Shown here in pieces: positions 1 through 6,770 of a stretch of DNA of 38,880 nucleotides; position 1 is the first letter of the stretch, and each line of letters begins with the position of its first letter. The notes under the pieces are model-generated. The model saw nothing but the letters and a program-made list of their open reading frames with translations. It had not been told where the DNA came from and made no database searches. The stretch is from Deltaproteobacteria bacterium. GTDB taxonomy: Bacteria > Desulfobacterota_D > UBA1144 > Nemesobacterales > JAJCZQ01. Made by a program: the position numbers and the translations under genes. The DNA is taken from the NCBI GenBank assembly GCA_029262335.1, contig JAJCZQ010000049.1, positions 77,731-116,610 of the forward strand, in the 5' to 3' direction.

Positions 1-2002
1 TGCAATCATAGTAGATACGCTTGCTGATAAAATATTTTCAAAAGCAGAAATAGCTGACTATGAAAAAACAGGATTATGTAAAGGTAATGAACTATACGAT
101 TCCAATCTTGAATATAATCACCCCTTTATAGATAAAAAAGGAAAAGTACTTACTGCTGAATACGTAACATTTGAAGACGGTACGGGACTTGTTCATACGG
201 CACCGGGTCATGGTGTAGAGGATTACCAGACAGGGCTTAAAGAAGGGCTTGAAATTTACTGTCCCGTTAAAGCAGATGGTACATTCGATGATACTTCACC
301 AGAGTGGCTTAAGGGGATTGATGTATGGAGCGGTAATGATCTTGTTATAAATAACCTCAAAGAAAATAACAGGCTGTTTCTGGTAGAAGAATATCTTCAC
401 AGCTATCCGCATGACTGGAGAAGTAAAACTCCGACAATCTTCAGGGCTACCGAACAGTGGTTTATTGCTGTAGACAAGCCCTACGGAGATGATAACAAAA
501 AGCTTAGAGAAAATGCACTTGAATGTGTTGAAAATTCTGTCAGGTTTTATCCCGAATGGGGGCAAAACAGGTTCAGGGGAATGCTTGAATCAAGGCCGGA
601 CTGGTGCATATCCAGGCAAAGGTCATGGGGCCTTCCTATTCCGGCTTTTGTTAATGAAGATGGTGATACATTATTAACCCCTGAAACAGTAAGGGTTATA
701 TCTGAAAGGTTTAATCTAAAAGGATCCAATACCTGGTTTCTTGAAGAACCGGCACTATTACTTGAAAACTACGATCCAGCTTCAGATCCTGATGCCCCGG
801 AATGGTTAAAAGAAAATCCAGATTTAATCAGTAAAGGTTTGAAAAAAGGTATGGATATATTTGATGTTTGGTTCGAGTCAGGTTCGTCCTGGAACTCTGT
901 TCTTAGGGCCAGAAATATAGGTTATCCAGCCGACCTTTATTTAGAAGGCAGTGACCAGCATAGAGGCTGGTTTCAACTTTCACTTCTTCCCGCGCTTGGG
1001 GCCACAGGACAGGCACCGTTTAAAGCTATTTTTACTCATGGATTTATGGTGGATGCACAGGGCAAAAAAATGAGTAAATCAGGCGGAAATGCACTTGAAG
1101 TAGATGAAATATTAAAAACACACGGTGCAGATGTATGCAGGTGGTGGGTAAGCACTCTTAAATTTTCAAATGACATAAAAGTCGACTGGGAGTTTTTTAA
1201 AGTCGCAGCGGATGAATACAGGAAAATCAGGAATACCATAAGATTTTTACTTGGGAACCTCAATGATTTTGATATCGAAAAAGATAAAATAGAGTTTACC
1301 GATGAGGATAAAGTATCGATTGATTACTGGGCATATGCAAAGCTTTCAGCATTAGTAAATGATACAAAAAATACCTACAGCAATCTTGATTATAAACTAG
1401 CAAGTGAACTTATATTCAGCTTTTGTTACGATACTTTAAGCGCAGTTTATATGGTTGCTGTTAAAGACAGGCTTTACTGTGACAAAGCTGACAGCAGAAG
1501 AAGGAGAAGGACCCAGACTGTTTTATATGCAATATCAGATTCCTTAATAAAACTTCTTGCGCCCATTCTTGTACATACTTCTGACGAAGCATATTTATCT
1601 TTGAGTGGAAAGTCGGATATTCATTTGCAGGATTTCCCTACTATAGAAAGTACTGATCTTGATAGTTCATGGGATGAAATAATTGAATTAAGAGAAAAAT
1701 CACTTAAACAGCTGGAAGAAGCAAAAGAAAAAGGTATTTCAAATCCACTTGATGCCGGAATTGTAATAAATCTTGAAAAGAACTTATATGATACTTTAAA
1801 ACCATTTGAAGAAGACCTGGCAGACCTTTGCGGGGTAAGCCGTTTTAATATTGAAAACGGAGAAGGGACAAAGATCAGTATAAATGACTTGTCTTCCGAA
1901 CCAAGGTGCGAAAGATCATGGAAAAGAGATGAATCTGTCAGGGAAAGATCTGACGGCGGGATACTCAGTGACCGTGATGCAGAAGCGTTGGGTGTTAGTT
2001 GA
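1..2002 (+). CDS. ileS: Isoleucyl-tRNA synthetase, 5' part missing
   Basis: Charges tRNA-Ile with isoleucine in the cytoplasm. The reading frame is open from base 2, so the N-terminus with the HIGH motif lies outside the window. Visible in order: the CP1 editing domain with GTGLVHTAPGHGVEDYQTG (about 187-243), the class I core segment WCISRQRSWGLPIP, the DVWFESGSSW and EGSDQHRGWFQ stretches, the KMSKS loop (bases 1069-1083), then the helical anticodon-binding domain. The far C-terminus keeps the outline of the IleS zinc ribbon, but most cysteines are replaced (CERS at 1907-1918; LSDRDAEAL near 1964). Identification is certain. Only the loss of zinc ligands is unusual. The stop is TGA at 2000-2002, followed by two hairpin repeats. 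Confidence 0.97.
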   Translation, partial: AIIVDTLADKIFSKAEIADYEKTGLCKGNELYDSNLEYNHPFIDKKGKVLTAEYVTFEDGTGLVHTAPGHGVEDYQTGLKEGLEIYCPVKADGTFDDTSPEWLKGIDVWSGNDLVINNLKENNRLFLVEEYLHSYPHDWRSKTPTIFRATEQWFIAVDKPYGDDNKKLRENALECVENSVRFYPEWGQNRFRGMLESRPDWCISRQRSWGLPIPAFVNEDGDTLLTPETVRVISERFNLKGSNTWFLEEPALLLENYDPASDPDAPEWLKENPDLISKGLKKGMDIFDVWFESGSSWNSVLRARNIGYPADLYLEGSDQHRGWFQLSLLPALGATGQAPFKAIFTHGFMVDAQGKKMSKSGGNALEVDEILKTHGADVCRWWVSTLKFSNDIKVDWEFFKVAADEYRKIRNTIRFLLGNLNDFDIEKDKIEFTDEDKVSIDYWAYAKLSALVNDTKNTYSNLDYKLASELIFSFCYDTLSAVYMVAVKDRLYCDKADSRRRRRTQTVLYAISDSLIKLLAPILVHTSDEAYLSLSGKSDIHLQDFPTIESTDLDSSWDEIIELREKSLKQLEEAKEKGISNPLDAGIVINLEKNLYDTLKPFEEDLADLCGVSRFNIENGEGTKISINDLSSEPRCERSWKRDESVRERSDGGILSDRDAEALGVS

Positions 2003-2017
2003 TTACCCCCATCCTGA

Positions 2018-2042
2018 CCTTCCCCCTAAAATATGGGGAAGG
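2018..2042. repeat. Hairpin CCTTCCCC/GGGGAAGG after ileS
   Basis: A perfect 8-bp inverted repeat (2018-2025 with 2035-2042) with a 9-base AT-rich loop, starting 16 bases after the ileS stop. There is no following T-run, so it is a poor intrinsic terminator. The C-rich arm, the preceding ccatcctga and the G-rich arm resemble short interspersed intergenic repeats found in many bacteria. Copy number elsewhere in the genome cannot be judged here. Confidence 0.55.
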
Positions 2043-2069
2043 AATTTACTAATACAATAATTTATTTTT

Positions 2070-2093
2070 CATTCCCGTGAAAACGGGAATCCA
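2070..2093. repeat. ATTCCCGT-GAAA-ACGGGAAT palindromic repeat
   Basis: A perfect 8-bp stem (2071-2078 with 2083-2090) closed by a GAAA tetraloop and followed by ccag. The core ATTCCCG...CGGGAAT plus CCA is a well-known interspersed repeat type in unrelated bacteria, resembling the Neisseria dRS3 core. It probably is a mobile-element-derived or REP-like sequence and may also stabilise the ileS mRNA end. Confidence 0.65.
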
Positions 2094-2175
2094 GTAATTC
2101 ATCTCGTTTGGTACAAACTTACAAAATAAAAATTTTATAAAACATATTTAGCAATTGTTATATATTGCTACAGTT

Positions 2176-2814
2176 CTATACAAACCCAAATTCAAAAGTG
2201 AAGTTAAATAAAAATGTGGCATTTTGTCCAATTGCAGTCTGAGTGACAGTACCGTTTGCACCATTTCTGTCACCTGTTCCTCCGGTAATAGCCCTGTTAA
2301 AAGGTGTATTCATATCAATTAGTTCAATACCATCACTTGTCAGCATTTGAGAACCGGGGTTATCGAGGTCTAAGTCATAAACCTGGTTTGTAGTTACAAA
2401 AGGCCCAGTAGGTGTAAAAATACCACCAAATGCTGGATCTTCGCTGTTGCCGGTAAACCAGCCCCTGCATGTCCACCTGCCAATTACATCATTTGGAAAT
2501 TCAGGGGAACCATCTGCAAAAAGGCCACCACTTGGATTATTTGCTAATGTGCCACCGGGATAAATTACACCCTGTACTACAAAATTTGCGCCATAATATG
2601 GGTGCGGCCCCGGGTCTCCTTCCGGATTGTTAGGATTTGGTCCCTGTGGCCCCTGGAACCTTAAAGTATTCTGATCACAACATACATCTATTAACAGGGT
2701 GTTGTTATTCTGTGCCTGGCTTGATTCATCACATCCCGCAACTATAAGTCCAACAGCACCTACTCCCAGGGTGCTGAGTTTTAAAAAATTACGTCTTGCA
2801 AGTTTGTCCGACAT
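2176..2814 (-). CDS. Tat-exported lipoprotein, AOC/dirigent barrel-like
   Basis: Function unknown. The 212-residue protein starts with a twin-arginine signal (RRNFLK, residues 7-12) and a hydrophobic stretch ending in a lipobox (VAGC, Cys28), so it should be exported folded and lipid-anchored. Asp29 follows the lipidated Cys. The mature part is Gly/Asn/Pro-rich, then shows ANFVVQGVIYPGGTL, IGRWTCRGWF and RAITGGTGDRNGANGTVTQ, ending in alternating beta-like residues. The GGTG...GANGxV pattern resembles the allene-oxide-cyclase/dirigent barrel superfamily; this is inference from motif shape only. The start has a good AGGAGG site (2820-2825). It lies 122 bp downstream of the HIT gene, same strand, possibly with its own promoter. 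Confidence 0.8.
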   Translation of the reverse strand: MSDKLARRNFLKLSTLGVGAVGLIVAGCDESSQAQNNNTLLIDVCCDQNTLRFQGPQGPNPNNPEGDPGPHPYYGANFVVQGVIYPGGTLANNPSGGLFADGSPEFPNDVIGRWTCRGWFTGNSEDPAFGGIFTPTGPFVTTNQVYDLDLDNPGSQMLTSDGIELIDMNTPFNRAITGGTGDRNGANGTVTQTAIGQNATFLFNFTFEFGFV

Positions 2815-2936
2815 TCAACTCCTCCTATATTTTGGTTATTAAATAAAGTATATAGAAAGGTTTTATGGATTTCCGTAAGAATTTAATTGAATTGGGATAT
2901 GTTATTTAAATTAAGCTAACAGAATTAAAAGGGAAT

Positions 2937-3278
2937 TTATCCCGGAGGCCAGGTAAGTTTTCTGCCGCCAAGGAGGTGAAAGTGGAGATGGAAGACACTC
3001 TGTCCGCCATTTACACCAATATTTGTAACAACCCTGTAGCCATTTTCATCCAGTCCTTCCTGTTTTGCTATTTTGGCTGTTGTTACCATGATGTGGCCAA
3101 GAATATCTTTGTCATCATCTGTAAGTGTATCAATGGATACAATTTCTTTTTTTGGAATTATTAATAAATGTACTGGGGCCTGGGGGTTTATATCTCTGAA
3201 CGCCAGGCATATATCATCTTCATATACAATATCTGCTGGTATTTCTTTATTTATTATTTTTGTGAATAAAGTACTCAT
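2937..3278 (-). CDS. HIT family hydrolase (HinT-like)
   Basis: Purine nucleotide-binding hydrolase of the histidine-triad superfamily; HinT proteins cleave nucleoside phosphoramidates and acyl-adenylates in the cytoplasm. The whole 113-residue chain matches the family: FxxIIxxEIPAxIVYED at the N-terminus, AFRDINPQAPVHLLIIPK in the middle, and QSVFHLHFHLLGGR with the HxHxH triad near the C-terminus. The ending TWPPG is also typical. A GAGGT site precedes the ATG at 3278. The SDR gene upstream ends 20 bp away on the same strand, so the two are probably cotranscribed. Substrate in this organism is unknown. Confidence 0.95.
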   Translation of the reverse strand: MSTLFTKIINKEIPADIVYEDDICLAFRDINPQAPVHLLIIPKKEIVSIDTLTDDDKDILGHIMVTTAKIAKQEGLDENGYRVVTNIGVNGGQSVFHLHFHLLGGRKLTWPPG

Positions 3279-3298
3279 TTTATTTACCTCATTAATTT

Positions 3299-4012
3299 TT
3301 AGTTTATCCAGTCCCTTGCGTTAAACTCTTTGCCTGTTTCACCTATTGATTCATCTGAAGCAAGATATACAAAAACCGGAGCTATGTCAGACGGGGTAGG
3401 GAGGGTCATTGGATCTTCTCCTGGTACAGCTGCAGCTCTCATGTCTGTTCTTGTTCCACCAGGGTTTACGGAATTAACTCTAATGTTAAATTCTTCAAGT
3501 TCCTGGGATAATATTTGGGTTAAAGCTTCAATCCCGAATTTTGAGACTGAATAAGCTCCCCAGTTTGCTCTTCCTTGTCTACCTACGGTTGAACTGACAT
3601 TTATAATAGATCCGTTATTTGATTTTTTTAATAATGGTATTAATGCTTTGGTTATATAAAACTGTGCATTTAAATTAATATCTATTACTTTATTCCATAA
3701 ATTTTCAGGATAATCTTCAATTTTAGTGTTAAGACCCAAAATACTTGCGTTGTTGATTAAAATATCCAGTTTCCCGTAATTATTTGAAATATATTCTTGT
3801 ATTAATGTAATATCACTCGGGTTTGTGAGATCTGCTCTTAGAGAGCTTATATGGCCGTCGTTTTTTAATTCATTTTCAGCAGATTCTAATTCTTCTTTAT
3901 TTCTTGCACAAATTATTACATTTGCACCTTCGTTAAGAAAAACTTTAGAAATTCCTTTGCCGATTCCTTTGCTGCCGCCTGTAACTAATATTATTTTATC
4001 TTTTAACTTCAT
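3299..4012 (-). CDS. SDR oxidoreductase, YciK-like
   Basis: Short-chain dehydrogenase/reductase, likely NADP-dependent, cytoplasmic, substrate unknown. Rossmann motif TGGSKGIG near the N-terminus, ILINNAS for the cofactor/structural Asn, SIINVSS for the catalytic Ser and YSVSK for the Tyr-Lys pair are all present. The C-terminal run DPMTLPTPSDIAPVFVYLASDES with GxEFNAR resembles Escherichia coli YciK rather than FabG. The frame extends to a TTG at 4027, but the ATG at 4010-4012 gives the normal MKLKDKIILVTGG start, so I chose it; no clear ribosome-binding site precedes either. Upstream is a 263-bp divergent intergenic region shared with the FmdB gene. The HIT gene follows 20 bp downstream. 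Confidence 0.9.
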   Translation of the reverse strand: MKLKDKIILVTGGSKGIGKGISKVFLNEGANVIICARNKEELESAENELKNDGHISSLRADLTNPSDITLIQEYISNNYGKLDILINNASILGLNTKIEDYPENLWNKVIDINLNAQFYITKALIPLLKKSNNGSIINVSSTVGRQGRANWGAYSVSKFGIEALTQILSQELEEFNIRVNSVNPGGTRTDMRAAAVPGEDPMTLPTPSDIAPVFVYLASDESIGETGKEFNARDWIN

Positions 4013-4212
4013 ATTATTTATCAACAATACTTAATAAACTACATTAAGTCCAAAATATCCAATAATAACAGTACATTGGATTGAACATGTAAGACTATAC
4101 TTTAATAGCATATGATGTCTGATAAGATATATTATGTAAACTAACTAATAATCCTCAAATTAAACAAAAATAATATTAACCTCTTCCCTGATAAAAACAA
4201 AAAATAATAACC

Positions 4213-4240
4213 TTGAACAAATATGTAATATAATTATATT
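4213..4240 (+). promoter_or_regulatory. Candidate sigma-70 promoter for the FmdB gene
   Basis: TTGAAC (4213-4218), 16-bp spacer, TATATT (4235-4240). It sits about 35 bp before the FmdB ATG in an AT-rich divergent intergenic region (4013-4275) in which I see no gene or other structure. In sequence this AT-rich, such pairs also occur by chance. Confidence 0.35.
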
Positions 4241-4275
4241 TATTAAAACTTTATTTATGGTTTTAGGAGATTTAT

Positions 4276-4614
4276 ATGCCTATTTATGAATATGAATGTA
4301 AAGCCTGTGGTTTGTTTTTTGAAAAATTACAGGGATTTAGCGATAAACCAATAAAAAAATGTCCTGAATGTAAAAAGAATAAAGTTGAAAAACTTATTTC
4401 CCTTTCTGCGTTCCATCTCCAGGGTAACGGCTGGTATGAAACAGATTATGGAAAGAAAAAAGTATCATCAGGAACCCCTTCCCCTAAAAAAGCCGGAGAT
4501 GCTACAGCAGACGCTGATGCAGCTACAGTATCATCGGGTACTCCGGATGGAGATTCTGCAGCATCAACTGTAGAATCCATTAAAAAAGACACAGCTAAAG
4601 CTAAAGGCTCATAG
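4276..4614 (+). CDS. FmdB-family zinc ribbon protein
   Basis: Small putative regulatory protein of the FmdB family, which is widespread and poorly characterised. The N-terminal 55 residues are diagnostic: MPIYEYECKACG with the first CxxC, FEKLQGFSD, then KKCPECK with the second CxxC, forming one zinc ribbon, followed by VEKLISLSAFHLQGNGWYETDY. The remaining 50 residues are a low-complexity Ser/Thr/Ala/Gly tail (TPSPKKAGDATADADAATVSS), expected to be disordered. The AGGAGA site at 4265-4270 supports the ATG. The next SDR gene starts 6 bp after the stop, so the two are likely one transcript. Confidence 0.92.
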   Translation: MPIYEYECKACGLFFEKLQGFSDKPIKKCPECKKNKVEKLISLSAFHLQGNGWYETDYGKKKVSSGTPSPKKAGDATADADAATVSSGTPDGDSAASTVESIKKDTAKAKGS

Positions 4615-4620
4615 TAATAG

Positions 4621-5412
4621 ATGGAATTTTACCTTAAAGAAAAAACTGCAATAATTTCAGCATCCAGCAAGGGGTTAGGTAAAGCATGTGCTGAAGAGTT
4701 AGCTGCAGAAGGCTGTAACCTTACAATATTTTCAAGAAATCTTAAAAATATCAGGAAAACAGCACTTGAAATTGAAAGTAAATACAAAGTTAATGTTATT
4801 TATTTAAAAGCAGATACAAGTAACAGTAAAGATTTACAAAAAGTAGTAAAAACCACACTAAAAGAATATAAAAAAGTAGATATACTCATAAATAATTCCG
4901 GAGGACCCCCTTTCGGATATTTTGAAGATTTTAAAGCTAGGGACTGGCAGAATGCTCTTGAATTAAATCTTCTTAGTATAGTAAATTTAACAAAAGAAGT
5001 ACTTCCCTCAATGAAAAAACAGAACTGGGGAAGAATTATTAATATTACTTCTGTAGCAGTAAAACAGCCAATTGACGGGCTAATACTCTCAAATACTGCA
5101 AGAACGGCCGTTATAGGCCTTACAAAGACCCTGTCCAACGAATATGCAAAGTATAATATCCTGTTTAATAATGTGTGCCCAGGAAGGATTATGACAGACA
5201 GGATAATAGATCTTGCGAAAAGCCGGGCTAAATTAACTAGAAAGTCTTTTAAAAAAGTAATAGAAGAAATGGAAAGTGATATACCTTTATGCAGAATTGG
5301 CGATCCAAAAGAACTTGCAGCCCTTGTTGTCTTCCTCGCATCAGAAAGATCAAGCTACATTACGGGTAATACCATTCAAATCGACGGCGGTCTTGTAAAA
5401 AACCTATACTAA
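4621..5412 (+). CDS. Atypical SDR lacking the YxxxK pair
   Basis: Belongs to the short-chain dehydrogenase superfamily and resembles the 3-oxoacyl-ACP-reductase-like subgroup that lacks the full active site. Fold landmarks are clear: SASSKGLG (13-20) in place of TGxxxGIG, ILINNSGGPP (88-97), RIINITS (138-144, Ser144), CPGRIMTDR, and a normal FabG-like end ITGNTIQIDGG. The usual Tyr-x-x-x-Lys is replaced by SNTAR (157-161), so standard SDR chemistry is unlikely without another acid/base. Such members are known but of unassigned function. It may bind a nucleotide cofactor or catalyse something different. It follows the FmdB gene by 6 bp without its own visible ribosome-binding site. Confidence 0.9.
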   Translation: MEFYLKEKTAIISASSKGLGKACAEELAAEGCNLTIFSRNLKNIRKTALEIESKYKVNVIYLKADTSNSKDLQKVVKTTLKEYKKVDILINNSGGPPFGYFEDFKARDWQNALELNLLSIVNLTKEVLPSMKKQNWGRIINITSVAVKQPIDGLILSNTARTAVIGLTKTLSNEYAKYNILFNNVCPGRIMTDRIIDLAKSRAKLTRKSFKKVIEEMESDIPLCRIGDPKELAALVVFLASERSSYITGNTIQIDGGLVKNLY

Positions 5413-5511
5413 CCAGTATTAGTTATTGCCCCACTACTATTATTCAGTAAACAAAAAAAAACACTTTGTTAAAAGATTATTCCCCTTAAGTTATGAGGAT
5501 TAAATATAATC

Positions 5512-5517
5512 AGGAGG
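5512..5517 (+). promoter_or_regulatory. Strong ribosome-binding site of the LPMO gene
   Basis: AGGAGG, 7 bases before the ATG at 5525, in a window where many genes have weak or no Shine-Dalgarno sequence. It fixes the start and suggests efficient translation. A TATAAT at 5505-5510 lies too close to serve as the -10 element of a transcript that keeps this site. Confidence 0.8.
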
Positions 5518-5524
5518 GATAATT

Positions 5525-6730
5525 ATGAAATATTATTCTATACTTTCTTATTCACTTTTATTGTTATTATTTTGTGTTCCTGCAGAGTTCGTATATTCAC
5601 ATGGAACATTTACAACACCGGTAAGCAGGATTTACAACTGTTTCCTGGAAAATCCGGAAAATCCCACATCTGATTCATGTAAAGAAGCTGTTGCCGTAGG
5701 GGGAAAACAGGCTTTATATGACTGGAACGGGGTTAACCAGGGTAATGCAAACGATATGCATATGGATGTTGTTCCGGATGGACAGCTATGCGGAGCAGGT
5801 AAAGAGCTGTTCAAGGGAATGAACCTTGCAAGGGATGACTGGTTTACAAATGAGATATCCCCGGATCAAAACGGAAATATGGATTTTGTATTTCGTGCAA
5901 CAGCACCGCACAGTACAAAATATTTTGATTTTTATATAACTAAAGACGGATATAACCCCCTCGAACCTCTTAAATGGTCCGACCTTGAATCAACACCATT
6001 TTGTTCTATTACAGAAGTAGAGCTTAACAACGGTAATTACAATATGAACTGCCCCTTCCCTGCAGGCAAATCAGGAAAACATGTGATCTATAATGTCTGG
6101 CAGCGTGATGACAGCCAGGAAGCATTTTACGCCTGTATTGATGTTAATGTGGAGGGTGAAACCAGTGAATCAGAGTACAGGTCTATCGGCAGCATTGTAG
6201 CAAACCAGGACCTTTCACCGGGAGATAAAGTTATTTTCAGGCTTTTTGATGAAAACTTCAGTGATGTTGAGACCATTAAAAAGAAACTCAATGCCAATAA
6301 CTTTACAGCCGACAAATGGCCATTTGTACTTGCAAAGAAAATAAACAGAAAATCAGTCAATGCCAAAGCCGGAGTATTAAATAATAATGAAATAGTCCCG
6401 GTTAAAGATTCGGCAGATAATAAGATCTATATTCCATCTGACTCTAATTTCAGTTTTCAGATAGATATAGAGATGGTAAACAATCCGGGAGATGACGACG
6501 ATGACTCATGCAATTGCGAAGAACCCGGTACGGGATCATCAGCCGAGTTTGATTATAATTATCCCGAAAACCTGGCTGGATATACTGCGGGAACTGTTGT
6601 AAAAGCCGGTGACGGAAATGTCTATGAATGCAGGCCCTTTCCAAACTCGGGCTGGTGCAGCGGTGATTCATTCTTTTATGAGCCTGGATCTGGTCTTGCG
6701 TGGCAGGATGCCTGGACAATATTAAACTAA
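5525..6730 (+). CDS. AA10 lytic polysaccharide monooxygenase, GbpA-like
   Basis: Secreted copper enzyme that oxidatively cleaves crystalline chitin or a similar polysaccharide. Signal peptide 1-25 ends in VYS, leaving His26 (HGTF) as the mature N-terminus that forms the copper histidine brace with His129 (TAPHS). Phe201 in EAFYACIDV fits the axial aromatic. AA10 domain 26-205; GbpA domain-2-like region about 216-317 (SIVANQDLSPGDKVIFRLFD); acidic Cys-containing linker 318-343; CBM73-like chitin-binding module 345-400 (YTAGTVVKAGDG, YEC, EPGSGLAWQDAW). The layout matches Vibrio GbpA and Cellvibrio-type chitin LPMOs. No chitinase neighbours it; it appears to be a single gene with its own terminator. 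Chitin as substrate is inferred from the modules. Confidence 0.95.
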   Translation: MKYYSILSYSLLLLLFCVPAEFVYSHGTFTTPVSRIYNCFLENPENPTSDSCKEAVAVGGKQALYDWNGVNQGNANDMHMDVVPDGQLCGAGKELFKGMNLARDDWFTNEISPDQNGNMDFVFRATAPHSTKYFDFYITKDGYNPLEPLKWSDLESTPFCSITEVELNNGNYNMNCPFPAGKSGKHVIYNVWQRDDSQEAFYACIDVNVEGETSESEYRSIGSIVANQDLSPGDKVIFRLFDENFSDVETIKKKLNANNFTADKWPFVLAKKINRKSVNAKAGVLNNNEIVPVKDSADNKIYIPSDSNFSFQIDIEMVNNPGDDDDDSCNCEEPGTGSSAEFDYNYPENLAGYTAGTVVKAGDGNVYECRPFPNSGWCSGDSFFYEPGSGLAWQDAWTILN

Positions 6731-6740
6731 ATAAACTTAC

Positions 6741-6770
6741 GGGGTTCCGAAATTACCGGGGCCCCTTTTT
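6741..6770 (+). terminator. Intrinsic terminator of the LPMO gene
   Basis: Stem GGGGTTCCG (6741-6749) pairs with CGGGGCCCC (6757-6765), with two G-U pairs and a 7-base loop, followed directly by five T. It begins 10 bases after the LPMO stop and ends over the last codon of the convergent PBP1A gene. Confidence 0.85.
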
